DNA of 64,000 nt. It comes from Saccopteryx bilineata. Lineage: Eukaryota; Chordata; Mammalia; Chiroptera; Emballonuridae. Numbering within the stretch: position 1 is the first letter of the stretch; every line of letters begins with the position of its first letter. The stretch spans positions 86,274,740 to 86,338,739 of the forward strand of contig NC_089491.1 of assembly GCF_036850765.1 (NCBI RefSeq), written 5' to 3'. Positions 21,000 through 32,932 of the stretch are shown one piece after another. Made by a program: the position numbers and the translations under genes. The notes beneath the pieces were generated by a model. It saw only the letters and a list, made by a program, of their open reading frames with translations, was not told the origin of the DNA and did not search any database.

Positions 21000-22450
21000 A
21001 ACTATTATATATATTAGTTTTGCTTGTTACTAAACTTTATCTAAAAACAGTTAAAGATCACATGCTGAGCATTATGGCTTTGATATTTATACCTCCTGCA
21101 TATGTCAGTAGTTCATTTTTTATGAGTACTATTTAATTATTCTGAGTATTCATTCTATTGGTGAACATTTAGATAATATATTTGTGTACACACATTTTTA
21201 TTTCTCTTAGATAAATATTGAAAAGAGTGAATTGCTGAATCATGGGGTCAGTTCATGACAACAGCTGCAAGCCGTTTGCTAAAGTTTTTGTATAATTTTA
21301 CATCCCTTATATAATTTCCTCTAAATGATTAACGACTCTGGTATTGGTATTAACAATTTTTTTAAAATTTTAGTTATATTAATGTGAAGTAGTATCGCAT
21401 TTTGGCTATACTTTGCATATCCTTGAATCTAATGATGCTGAATAAATTTACCTCTGCCTGTAACCGCTGACCTTTTATATATCTCATTTTGTAAAGTATC
21501 TATAGAATCATGTTTGATTTTACCATTCTTCATATTAATTTGGTTTTTTTATTGAGTTGTTTATATTTTTATTATTGAGCTGTAAAATTATTTTTTATGA
21601 TCTGGATTAAAAACTTTTTGTTTCATGTGCAAATTGAAAATATTTTTTGCAAGTTTGTGAACTACTTTTTTATTTTCTAAACACTTCTTTTTTGTTAAAC
21701 TGTAATAGTTTTTAATATTGATGAGATCCAATCTATCATTTTCAGGTACTTTTTTTTCACCTATTTAAGGAGTATTTGTCTACTTCGAGGTCATCAAGAT
21801 ATTCCAGGTTTTTTTGTAAAAGATAAAAATTTAGCTTTCTTTTTAGTTTTCTAGTCCATGTCAAATAAATTTTTGGTTTTGGTGTTTAGTAGGGGTAAAA
21901 TTAATTTCTTTTCTTATATTTATCCTGGTATTCTAGCATCATTTGTTTAAAAGACTGCTCTCTCAGTGACTTGACTTGGGAACAAGAAAAATTGACCATA
22001 TAAATATGAGTATATCTCTAAATTTTCTGTTACATTACATTCATCTGTTTGTCTATTTTTGAACCAATACAACACTTTTTTTTTTTACAACACTTTTTTG
22101 ATAAATGTTTTACATTGAGTCTTGATGTATGATAGTGTGAATATTCCAGTTTTGGTCATTTTCAAATGCCTTGGCTGTCTTAGTTTCTTTGCATTTCCAC
22201 ATTGATTTGTACAATCCTCTTGTCTATTTCCATAAAACATCTTTTGTAAATTTAATTTGGAATGCATTTAATCTATAAATTGATTTTAGAAGAATTGACA
22301 TTTTAATAATGTTGAAAATGAACAGAACATGTCTCTTCATTTCTTTAATTAGCTTTGCATTTATCCCTAAATGGTTCAAGTTCTTTTCTATTAATATTGG
22401 AAATGACATTTAAAATTTTATTATACAATTGTTTGCTAATAATATATATA
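21000..22450 (-). mobile_element. Ancient L1 ORF2 3' half (minus), part 1
   Basis: Decayed reverse-strand L1 ORF2. Landmarks follow L1 order: 'gaattgctgaatcatgggg' near 21230, the helper phrase at 21395-21460, and 22240-22400 matching the region after the RT core. It continues at 23105-23516 and again at 26392-27090, with three later insertions between. Confidence 0.75.
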
Positions 22451-22469
22451 AATTTATTTGTGTATCATT

Positions 22470-23105
22470 ATTTTTAATTTTTATTAATTGTAATTTATTA
22501 TGTTTACATGGATTTAAGTGTCCCATTGAATATAACTCCCTCATCCCCACCCCCTGTGTCCCTTTTTATTACCCTTTTGCCTCCCTCCCCCTCACTCTTT
22601 TCCCCCTTCCCTCCAGGATTTGCTGTACTGTTATCTGTATCTCTGTGTTACGTATATATAATTTCACTAAACCCTTTACCTTCTCTGATCCCATCCCCTC
22701 ATCCCCTTTCCCTCTGACCACTGTCCCTCTTGTCCCTGTGATGCCTCCTCTGCCTCTCTTCTGTTCTGCAGTTCACTTTGTTCATTAGATTCCACATATA
22801 AGTGAGATCATATGATATTTTTATTTCTCTACCTGGCTTATTTCACTTAGCATAATAATCTCCCAGTACATCCATGCTGTCACAAAAGGTAAGATTTCTT
22901 TCTCTTTCATGGCCACATAGTATTCCATTGTGTATTTATACCACAGCTTTTTAATCCACTCATCCACTTATAGACATGTAGGCTATTTCCATACCTTGGC
23001 TTTTATTAACAATGCTGCAATTAACATGGGGGAGCATATCTTCTTTTGAATCAGTGTCTTGGTATTCTTAAGATATATTCCTAAAAGTGGGATATCTGGG
23101 TAAAT
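22470..23105 (-). mobile_element. 5'-truncated L1 3' end nested in the ancient L1
   Basis: Reverse-strand L1 3' UTR and ORF2 C-terminus (cacatagtattccattgtgt, 'aacaatgctgcaattaacat'). It sits between two parts of the ancient ORF2. Possible decayed duplication aaatttatttgtg / aaatttatttatt. Confidence 0.75.
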
Positions 23106-23516
23106 GTTAACTTTATATACTGCACTCTTGTTAAATTTATTTATTTTGATTTTTTTTTTTTTAGATTTCTTAGTATGTTCTATATAGATAATCACATTAT
23201 CTGTTAATGGAGACTTATAATTCTTTCTTTTAAATTTGCTGAGCTTTTATTTCTTTATCTTGCTTTATTTACCTGGTTGAGACTTCAACACCATATATAT
23301 TAAAGTAGCAAGAACATAAATTCTTGCCTTGTTCCAGTTGTAAGGGGGAGCATTAAAATCATCACTGTTAAATACAATATTAGCTGTAATCATCTACTTT
23401 AGTGAGTATGTGTTTTTTCTCCTTTATTCTTTTAAATGGTGAAATATATTAATTTTTAATGTTATTCTAATCTCATATATCTGGGATAAAACTTGTTTTA
23501 TATATTACTAATCATG
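23105..23516 (-). mobile_element. Ancient L1 ORF2 (minus), part 2: RT region
   Basis: Continuation of the ancient ORF2 remnant through the RT palm (23180-23400). Ends at the TA where Tigger inserted. Confidence 0.65.
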
Positions 23517-23803
23517 TACAGTGGTACCTTGAGATATGAGTAGATCAACATACTTTTTTTAAGATACGAGCTGCAACTCGGTCCATATTTTTGTTCAAGA
23601 TCTGAGTGAAATTCTGAGATATGAGTTGTGATTCGGGAAGCTGCCGCTAGTTGGCGCGTTGGCATATGGTTCCAGTTAGGCAGCACAACACCAGCATCTC
23701 TTTCTTTCTCACATGTTACCCACAGAATCAAGTCGAATCTAATGTACTGTACTTGTTCTTGCATCATTTTTGCATTTTTTACTAACTTTTTTTGTGTGCT
23801 ATT

Positions 23804-25861
23804 ATGAGGCCAAATAAAATGAGTGTAAAGGACAGTGGTGAGAAGAAGAAGAGAATGATGTTGATAGAAGTAAAGCAAGAAAAAATAGAAAAACATGAGC
23901 ATGGTGTATGAGTGTTTGCCTGGCAAGGCTGTACGACCACAATACATCTTCAATTTGTACCATCCTTAAACAAAAGGATGCCATCAAAAGCACAAATCCA
24001 GTGAAAGGAACTACAATTCTGTGCCAGTTAAGGACAAATATCCATGAAGAAATGGAGAGGCTTCTGCTGGTGTGGGTGAAAGAGAAAGAGCTGGCAGGAG
24101 ATACAGTGATGGAGACTGTAATATGTGAAAAGGCACGTATTATTTACAGCGACTTAAAGAAGAAAGACCCATCAACCTCAAAAGAGACAGCAAAAGATAC
24201 ATTTAAGGCAAGTCATGACTGGTTTGAAAATTTCAAGAAAAGATCTGGCATCCACTCAGTGGTGAGGCATGGTGAAGCTGCGAGTGCTGACGTTAAGGCA
24301 GCTGAGGAGTACATCACACATTTTGCTGTGCTTATCACAAAGGAAGGTTACATTCCCCAACAAGTGTTCAACTGTGATGAAACAGGATTGTTTTGGAAAC
24401 AAATACCCCGAGGACTTTCATCACTGCAGAGGAGAAGAAGCTGCCAGGCCCATGAAGGATTGTCTGACCCTTGCATTGTGTGCAAATGCTAGCGGTGACT
24501 GTAAAGTAAAGCCATTGCTAGTGTATCATTCCAAAAATTCTCAAGCCTTAAGACTCACAAGATTCTTAAAGAAAAACTGCAGGTTATGTAGAGCACCAAT
24601 GCTAGGGCATGGGTTACAGGCAGTTTTTTATTGAATGGGTAAATCTCATCTTTGGTCCTGCAGTGAAGAAATATCTTCAAGAAAATAAACACCTGATAAA
24701 AGGATTATAATCCTTGATAATGCCCCAGCCCACCAACCCGATCTTGAAGATGACATTCTTGATGAGTTCAAATTCATGAAAGTCCTCTACCTCCCACCCA
24801 ACAGAACTTCAGTCTTGCAACCTATGGATCAGCAGGTCATTTCCAACTCTAAAAAGCTTTACACAAAGCACTTGTTTCGCGCTGCTTTGAGGTGACTAAG
24901 AATACAATTCTAACCCTTCGAGAGTTTTGGAAAGATCACTACAACATCGTGATATGTTTATGCACTATTGACTTGGCATGGCAAGAGGTTACAAGAAGAA
25001 CCTTGAACTCAGCATGGAAAGAGTAATGGCCTGACATTGTTGCAGACAGGGACTTCGAAGAATTCGAATCAGCGACCAAGACCAAGTAAGAAGCTTTGGA
25101 AGAGATTGTGTCCCTCGGAAAGTTGATGGGTCTGGAGGTAGATGAGGGTGACGTAAATGAGCTCATCAAGGAACATGAGGAGAAACTCTCAACTGAGGAG
25201 TTGAAAGAGTTACAGATGATGCAACATAAGGAGCTTCTGCAAGAGACTAGTAGTGAGGAGTCAGAGTCAGAGGAAGTGATTTCTACAAGTGAAATTAAAG
25301 ACATGCTGGCAATGTGAGAGAAGTTTTTAAATTTCATTGAAAAAAACACCCAGAATACCTGACCAGGCAGTGGCGCAGTGGATGGAGCATCAGACTGGGA
25401 TGTGAAAGACCCAGGTTCGAGACCCTGTGGTCTCCAGCTTGAGCACGAGTTCATCTGGTTTGAGCAAGGCTAGCCAGCTTGAGCCCAAGGTCACTGGCTC
25501 AAGCAAGGGGTCACTTCGTCTTCTGTAGCTCCCCAAGTCAAGGCACTTATGAGAGATCAATCAATGAGCAGCTAAGGAATTGCAAAGAATTGATTGATGT
25601 TTCTCATCTCTCTCCCTTCCTGTCTGTCTGTCCCTATTTTTCACTCTCTCTGACTCTCTCTGTCTCTCCCAAAGGAAACACCCAGAAAAAGTTTCAACTG
25701 GTTTTGCTTCAGCACTTTTTAATGACACTTGTTTGTCACATTTCCGTAACATTTTAAAAGGCAGGCAAAAGCAAACCTCTTTGGATAGATTTTTATTCAA
25801 AAGTCCTGCAAGTGAAAGTGCCGGAAGTGCAGCCCAAAAGGCAAAAACAGGTAATGATTAA
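23804..25861 (+). pseudogene. Tigger transposase (DDE/D), broken
   Basis: Pogo/Tigger transposases have an N-terminal CENP-B-like DNA-binding domain, then a DDE-type core. The probable start at 23804 reads MRPNKMSVKDSGEKKKR and meets a stop after KHEHGV. A second frame (23908-24492) carries the DNA-binding middle (LKKKDPSTSKETAKDTF, HDWFENFKKRSG) and VFNCDETGLFWK with the first Asp (24375). Another frame carries LCANASGDCKVKPLLVYH. The second Asp lies in IILDNAPAH (24716) and the third in MDQQV (24826). Several frameshifts and stops, plus a SINE after 25355, disable it. A clear relic; a host gene derived from it is not supported. Confidence 0.9.
25356..25675 (+). mobile_element. Long CCTGACC..-type SINE inside Tigger
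   Basis: Begins cctgaccaggcagtggcgc with B box GGTTCGAGACC, followed by the caagc-rich body. Perfect duplication aaacacccagaa at 25344-25355 and 25676-25687. The uninterrupted sequence survives in the truncated Tigger copy at about 16840-16865, which confirms the insertion site. Confidence 0.95.
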
Positions 25862-26391
25862 ATGAAAAATACATAATGTTAAGCTTAGGTTAAGTTTAAA
25901 GTTAAGAAAGTGCATTTTTTTTTTTTTTACAATTAAGTGTTTGTGGTTTCATTTTAAGTAAAGAAATTGCAGTTTTAATTTTGTTTAAAGTAAAGAAAAT
26001 GCAGTTTTAGTTTACATTTAGTGTTAAGAAAGTGCAGTTTCAGTTGATGTGTCTACAGTGCCTGCATCCCTTCCTCCCTCCCTCCTCCTCCACCATTCAC
26101 CTCCATTAGCTGCACTCGTCTGTCTCCAAGGTAAAAATACAGTACTAAATAACACTGTTTTCTTTTATTTCATATATTTTGTTATGCATTGGTAAAGTTT
26201 ACATGTGTGTTTTTTAATTAAAAACATGTCTTTTTTATAATTTAGGATGGTTTGTGGATATTTTACCAGGCTGGAACAGATTAAATCTATTTCAGTTATT
26301 TTAAATGGGAGAAATTTGTTTGATATATGAGTTGATTGACACTAGCTTGGTTACAGAACGAATTAAACTCATATCTCAAGGTACCACTGTA

Positions 26392-27090
26392 TATATTACT
26401 GGATATAATTTATTGATAATTATTTATTTATATATATATGTTCAAGAATGAGTTAATCTATACTTCTTCTGATTTAAAAAAATTTGGGTATCCAAATTAT
26501 GATTAACTTATAAAAGCAGTTATAGTGTATACTTTTTCCTCTGTTTTTTTTGGAGTTAGTGAAAAAATAGTATTTTTGATTCTTTAAGCTTTGGGAAGGA
26601 ATCACCTGTGAAAACATCTGGGTTTAGGATTTTTTTTACGGGGAAGATGTGATTACAAATGAAATTTTCAAAAAAAATTATGGGGCATTAACATTTTTAA
26701 TTTTTTGTTATGGCAATTTTGGTAAGTTTGTTTCTCAAAACAACAATCGATTTTGCCCAAATTGTTAAATTTATTGCTATAAAGTTATCCATAATATTGT
26801 TTTATCTTTTACTGTCTTTAAGCTCTGTTGTAGTAATTACTCTTTTGTTTCCCAATCTGTAATGCATGTTTTTGTTTTTGTTTGGTCACTGTTGTTTTGA
26901 TATTATTCTGTTCTGTTTGATGTGTAATGCCTAAAAAGAGTTGTCTCATATATTTTCTTTATTTTTATAGCTGGTAGAAGTATGTATAAGTCCAATATAA
27001 ATTAATTCAATATAGCTAGAATTGTAACTCACTGTTTTCTATGGATTCACCTTGACTTACTTTTTGCTTCTTACCTCTCATAGGAAGTTT
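26392..27090 (-). mobile_element. Ancient L1 ORF2 (minus), part 3
   Basis: Resumes the ancient L1 after Tigger. The segment at about 26590-26640 (ggaatcacctgtgaaaacat, 'ctgggtttaggatt') matches the L1 region that encodes the PGPDG-type motif. Very decayed toward 27090. Confidence 0.6.
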
Positions 27091-27133
27091 ATAGCAAATG
27101 GGCATGGCTTCTAGCTCTTTAAAGAAATATTTC

Positions 27134-27300
27134 CCAGCCCTGGCTGGTTGGCTCAGTGGTAGAGTATTCTCCCAACATGTAGATGTCCTAGGTTCAATTC
27201 TTAGTCAGGATGTAGATGTCCTGGGTTCAATTCTTAGTCAGGACACACAGGAGAAGCACCATCTGTTTTTCTATCCCTGGTCCTTTCACTTCTCTCTCTC

Positions 27301-27331
<31 letters not shown>

Positions 27332-27560
27332 TTCTTTCCCTCCTGTAGCCATGGCTTGATTGGAGGAAGTTGGTCCCATGTGCTGAGGATGGCTCCATGG
27401 CCTCTGCCTCAGGCACTAAGAAGAACTCAGTTGCTGAAGATGGAACAGTGCCGTAGATGGGCAGACATCACTTCCCAGTGGACTTGCTGGGTGTATCTCA
27501 GTCAGGGTACATGCAGGAGTTTTTCACTCTGCCTTCCCTCCTCTAACTGAATTTTAAAAA
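27134..27560 (+). mobile_element. Older VES-like SINE with duplicated B-box segment
   Basis: Head agccctggctggttggctca with A box, then a 33-bp unit containing the B box repeated in tandem (27177-27209 and 27210-27242), then a CT-rich stretch (27291-27330) and a diverged body and tail. No clean duplication of the target. Lacks the CTCF-like cores of younger copies. Confidence 0.85.
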
Positions 27561-30546
27561 TATATATGTATTTTTAATACCGTTGGAGCTTAACAAACAA
27601 CAATTAGTTTTTTATTAATACTTTTAAGTCTAAAAGATAAAATGTGTATTTGAAAAGAAGCCTAGCATATTAGATAAAATCCTATCTACTTTTGTTCTTT
27701 ATCTAAGAGAGTCTGTTAGACCCCTGTGCTTTAGCTCCTCAATACAGAATCTTTCAACCATAAAAACTGTAGCTCTTAGAAAACAATTCTTTGTTTTTCT
27801 CTTTCTTGCCTTGATATTTTAACAATGTCTGGTATGATTTTCTTTCTTACTTATTTCTTCAGTTCACACATTCTGTCCTCCAGAACAGACCACCTCTTCA
27901 CTTGATATATCAAATGACTGAAATGTGCATGTTTTCAAAGTAACTGGGTTTTGGTTTGGACTGAAGAAGATAAAAAGGATATTAACATTTATCATTTGCA
28001 TTTTTTCTTTCGTCTTGAAACAGTCTTCATAGTTATGTAGTATTGTCCTTGTTTTGCAAAGACAATCGTAATAAATCATTTTCTCTGGAAATATAGTCCT
28101 TGAACTGTTAGTATATGCCTTTCCAAATCCCTCAACTGGAGTTATTAAACTTTGTTTGATTCTTCATAGTGCCATTGTTAAAACAGGAATAACATTACCA
28201 GCCTCAAAAGGTGTTTGAGAGCATTAAACATTGCAATCAATGCAAAGTTGCAGGTATATGTTTGATTAGTTTCTTCCTCTCTAAGAAATGTTTTTGACAG
28301 CTCAGGTTAAGAATATTAGAAAGAGATCTTAAATCAGCCCCTGATAAGTGCTTCTTACTTTACAGTCTGTACTCTGCGGAGGGCACCATGCTATTTTACA
28401 TTTTAAGGATGCTCATTGGATAAATTTCAAGTTATACCTCTGAGTTATTTAAACTATTCTCTGGTAGTCACTCTAATTATTACAAGATTTTTTGGCTCAT
28501 TAGATGAAATCTCAACCACTTCCTAACGTACATAGTTATTAACAGATACTTTAAAAACAATATCGACTTCCCTACTTAATAAATTTGGTGCCATCATAGG
28601 AAAAGAATCATTGACCTCCTTTATATCTTATGTTTATACCCCTAAGAAGAGGCAACCAAATTAAATGGACTTATTATAGGGTCACCATCATCATATACAC
28701 AATTCTCTTTGGAATCTATATGAACTATAATATATTTTGTGTTCACTATCTCAATCTGTTTTAAGGAAAGAATACAAGGAATGGAGTAAGGGTATATTTG
28801 ATATTGCTAAGGAGTGTTATAAGGAATGTCTAACATTGCAACTGATTATTCTCTAGAATTTCAGAACCTTTTCCATCATTCTGATATTAGAACCCTATTT
28901 GTTTCATGAATGAATGAATATACCTCTTATGTTCCCATTGTTCAAAAGCATGATCCATTCTAATTGAAGTGAGGCCATTTGTTTTATCAGCTTTGAATTT
29001 CAAGCAATTACATTTTAAAAGCAATCTGCTAATTCCATGATTATAATTATATAATCATAATTCACAAGAATTATATGAGATATGAAGAGGAAAAAATAAG
29101 AAACCAAATCTAGTTATCTATAATTATAGATAATAATATTTTGGTATAAAAATTCAAATATTTATCCACAAAAATAATATTAACTAGTAAACAAACCTAT
29201 TAACTATTATATTTAAAACCTTAAGTTTAAGAAAATTATCTGATATATTCATATTTGAACATATTTTAGTGAAAAGTTAGAAAATTTTCACACAGATTTT
29301 CAAAAGTGTTGTTTTAGAAAATTAATATATAGATATAAAGAGATTTTATAAATAAGGGAAGCAGAAAAATTAGAAATAAATGAGAAAGAACAGTATACTT
29401 GTTCTTTGTGAATTCTGGAAGCCTACATTCTATAACTGACTTTGCCATTATCAAGACATGTTTTTATAAAAATAACTTTATCTTTTGTAACCTCAAATAA
29501 TTGTGTTATATAATGTCCACAATTTTTCTTTTATTGCTAAACTTTCCCTGACTCAAAGAACATCTTCTGTCTGCATTGTTAACTACTTTAGAATTATACA
29601 ACTAACCAAATGGAGTTCTAGGTTATAATAAATTAAGTTTTCTCTTTTAATAATAGTTCTTTTAAAATTAGCCTGTATCATACATAGCCTTTCTATCCAG
29701 TAACCCTTTTGTCCTCCCATGCATCATTTTAAATTAAAGCCTGAAAAAAAATTCATCTCTTAGCCTACCAAAATATTCCTTAAATAACATAAAAAACATG
29801 TACAGCTCTTGAGTTAGCTTTCTTAGATATTTCTTTGTAAAACTGAGCTTAGAATTTAGCCCTTCATGATTTAACATAAGTCTAGGGCCCTCTGCTGCTA
29901 AATCTTACCTCTAAAGAATCAGTGCCTCCTGCTATTTACTTGTTGGGACTTATTTATTAAAAGGCTGAGATGTGAACATCTGTCTCTGTTCCAACTAAAC
30001 AAATCATTCCAAGTAACCTTTCTAACCCAAAGTTCAATGGAAGAATCAGACCATGATTTATATTTGAGGTTTTTTGTTTTGTTTTTGCAACAAAAGCCAT
30101 TATTTTACTGTACTCTCAACAACTGTCTACTGCATTAATCAGACCTTAATTAACAAGGAAGAAAGGTGATAATTTACATTTATTTCAAATTGACACATTG
30201 TACTTTATTTAGTAAATGAGACCTGTCAGGCCCTGCCAATGATGCTTAGATTGAAGATGGAGTGTCGAAAATATGTCTTCCACCTGCCTGTGCCTTTGTA
30301 GGAGGGAGATTTCAGTGTGTTTACACAGGGATCATTAGACATACCTCATGCTAAGCTTTCATGAATCTTTGAATAAGAAATGCTCAAAGGTCATCAGGTA
30401 TGAAATATTTTATAATGACACATTGCCATAAGGCATGAAAAACTGAGATTTATCCTCCAAAGTAAACTTAAAGAGGATCAACAAAAGACAGATACACAGG
30501 CCTCCAAACCATTCTGGATCTATCTGAAGTAGAAGAAAGGAGGATT
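27561..30546. other. About 3 kb of mainly unique AT-rich sequence
   Basis: The longest stretch in the left half without an obvious transposon. The only repeat I can suggest is a MIR-like core at about 28165-28235. No exon, RNA gene or CpG island is visible. Confidence 0.5.
28165..28235 (+). repeat. Possible MIR fragment
   Basis: The text 'aacaggaataacattaccag' followed by 'gtgtttgagagcattaaa' fits the MIR core pattern for the 'tgaggattaaatg' region. Short and decayed. Confidence 0.4.
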
Positions 30547-30777
30547 GAAACTAGAAAGATATTGCTGATGACGTCAGAGTAATGGCGGAGTAGGAAGCGA
30601 TACCGATAAATCTCCCCCAAAACTCAACAAGATCTTCAACCAGAAACAGAAAAACCTATACTTGGAGCCTCCAGATGCTTCACAATACACCCGAAGGTAT
30701 GGTCGAGTGAAAAATTGGCTAAATATATAACCAAATCCTGAAGGAAATAGGGAGTAAGAAATGCTCCGCCTTCCTCA

Positions 30778-31215
30778 CTAACCTAAACAGGGCGGCTTTC
30801 TCTGGTAACTGTGAATATAGAAACTGAGGCGGGCAAAGGGGGTGAATACATCCAGGCCGCGCACAAAAGGCCAAACCAGGCTGTGGCACGGAGATCCTAG
30901 CGGAGGAAAAACTGTTCCTGTGGCAAGCCGGGCAATACAAGCTAACACTCGCGCCAAACCCAAAGAAAGAAAGACAAGCGGGGCAGCCATTTTACCCGTT
31001 CTCCTGGTTGGTGCGCAGTTAGTGGGCGAGAGATCTCTTCCTAAGCCCCAGAAGTGGGTGTCCGTGTTGCCCCACAGAGAGGCAGGGTCAGAGGCCTTTC
31101 TGTGGGCCGAAAGCAGAATCTCTGGGCAACCCCAGCGCCCTGGGAAAGCCGCGCACGGGAGGGAGCGAGAACTAATTCCAACGGTGGAAATTTTCCGTGC
31201 TGGTGAGGGTTTCAC
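30778..31215 (-). other. Antisense ORF in L1 copy 2 5' UTR (145 codons)
   Basis: Begins MKPSPARK, parallel to the 166-codon frame of copy 1. About 115 residues align (including GKMAAPLVFLSLGLARVLAC), then a 4-nt length difference changes the frame; the copy 1-like ending continues in another frame (30940-30719, ending PISFRIWLYI). No known domain. Low coding confidence. Confidence 0.22.
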
Positions 31216-31620
31216 TCAGGGAAACGCGGCCGGCCTCATATCCTGGTTTGCGCGCGCAGATAGGTAGTGAGGGATTCCTCCGAGTGCCTTGGCAGGGCGC
31301 GCCCGTGTTATCGCACAGAGGGGCAGAGTCAGGGGCCTTTGTGTGGGCAAAAGCGGAATCTCGGGCCGCCCCAGCGCCTTGCAAAAGCCGCGCACGGGGA
31401 CGGAGCGAGAGCCAATTCCAGCACTGCAAATTTCCATGCGGTTGGGGGTTGAACTCTGGCCGGATATCCTGGTCTGCACGCGCAGATAGTGAATGAGAGT
31501 TTCCTCCAAGCACCCCGGAAGTGGGTGCCCGCCTGTATTACCGGACAGAGTGGCAGAGCCAGAGGTCTTTGAGTGGGCGGAAAGCCCGCCTGATTATGCT
31601 AGCAGCTCTGACTGACTGAG
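31014..31620 (+). repeat. GC-rich tandem units (monomer-like) in L1 5' UTR
   Basis: Landmark 'cgcagat/cgcagtt' recurs at about 31015, 31255 and 31481, giving units of about 240 and 226 bp and a partial third. Each has a 'gcacagaggggcagagtcag'-like block and, in the first two, a 'gccgcgcacggg' block. Units have diverged from each other, so they are old within the family and not recent duplications in this copy. Confidence 0.75.
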
Positions 31621-32932
31621 CCTTACCCAGAGCCCTGTGCTGAGTGGAAATAGAGTGGGGAGTTGCCAGCTCTTTGAACCTCTAACTATCCAGGCAGAGG
31701 CAGCAACAACCCCATAGCTGGATTATCAGGCTACTAATTGAGGAAGGAAAGACTAGGAGAAAGGCTCCAGGAACACGGACTCTCTCACTGTCGGAGCCTA
31801 TGAAAGCTAATGAGCCTTGACTCCCAACGAGACTAAAGCACAATACATGACATTGCCATAGAGACTTATCAACTGCAAACCTCTACCTGAGCGTGCCAAA
31901 GGGGCAGAACCTGGGGTACAGAGTCACCGACCAGGAAGAGGGAGAGAAAAGAAAAAACAAGAAGATAACCTCTCAAAATCAAGAATAATCTGCAGACTTT
32001 ATAACCTATCCCATTTTATTATATTTGTTCGTTTGTTTCTCTTATCTTCATTCTTGATACTTTTTTTCCTCCTCCAATTTGGCCGATTAACTCTCTGCCG
32101 GTCTTACTCTCTCCTCTCCTTGAACTACACTACCCATAAGTGTTACATCTCCCATTATCTTTTTTCTCCTCTTTCTTTCTCTCTATGAGGGTTGCACTCC
32201 AAAACCCTTAACTCTCTCTCTCTCCTTTCTTTTTTCTTCTTTTACTGGTTCCCTCTTTTTTTCTCTCTCTCTCTTTCTTTTCTCCCTCTATATTAGTTTC
32301 TTCCTTTCTCCTTTACATCTCCTCTCATTCAAACCTCAATAACAAACAAATTATCTTATCTGGGACTCAAACTTATGTTTGTGGCATTTTGGGGGGTTTT
32401 TACTTCACCTTTTTAACTCACTAGCAGTGCTCCCATCCCTGGCTCTCCATTTTATCTAGTTCTTGTTCCACTAAATACAATAGTATTTTTTTAATTTGTC
32501 CCCCCATTTTTCTGTTCTCTTATTCCTCTCATCATAACTCTTAGACAACACCAACACCTAAAAGCAAATCATTTTATTCTTGACCCAAATTTTTTCCTTA
32601 TTTGCTTTTTGTGAGTCCATACCGCCCCCCCTTTTTTTTTTCTTTTTTTTTTTTTTTGCCCCTTTATTACTTTTCCCCAATTCAGGACCTCCATCACAGG
32701 CATTGTTTGTTATAATTCACAGTTCACCACAAGATTTTCTCAAGAAAAAGGGGAGAGGAGAGGAAAAAAGGAGGGGGGGAATAATTTCCTTTTTTTAAAA
32801 ATTATTATTTTATTTTTCTTTATTTCATTATTAATTTTTTTTAAAAAAAAAAATTCTTTTTGATTTTTTATTTTTTTTAACTTTTTATTCTTTATTAAAT
32901 CTCATTAATACTATCAACAAAACCACCCTCAG

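Larger units (their letters stand above)
23519..26389 (+). mobile_element. Full-length Tigger (pogo-type) DNA transposon
   Basis: 2871 bp between inverted repeats CAGTGGTACCTTGAGATA and TATCTCAAGGTACCACTG, with TA on both sides (23517-23518, 26390-26391). It encodes a broken transposase and hosts a SINE (25356-25675), without which it is about 2.5 kb, normal for Tigger elements. It was inserted into the ancient L1. Related shorter elements are at 16168-17327 and 41692-41931. Confidence 0.95.
30562..32932 (+). promoter_or_regulatory. L1 copy 2 5' UTR / internal promoter
   Basis: 2.4 kb upstream of ORF1. TGACGTCA (perfect CRE) at 30569-30576 and ATGGCGG (YY1-like) at 30582-30588, identical in spacing to copy 1. 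GC-rich units follow at about 31014-31620, then a pyrimidine-rich segment at 32100-32330. Human and rodent L1s also use internal 5' UTR promoters; activity here is inferred. Confidence 0.8.
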
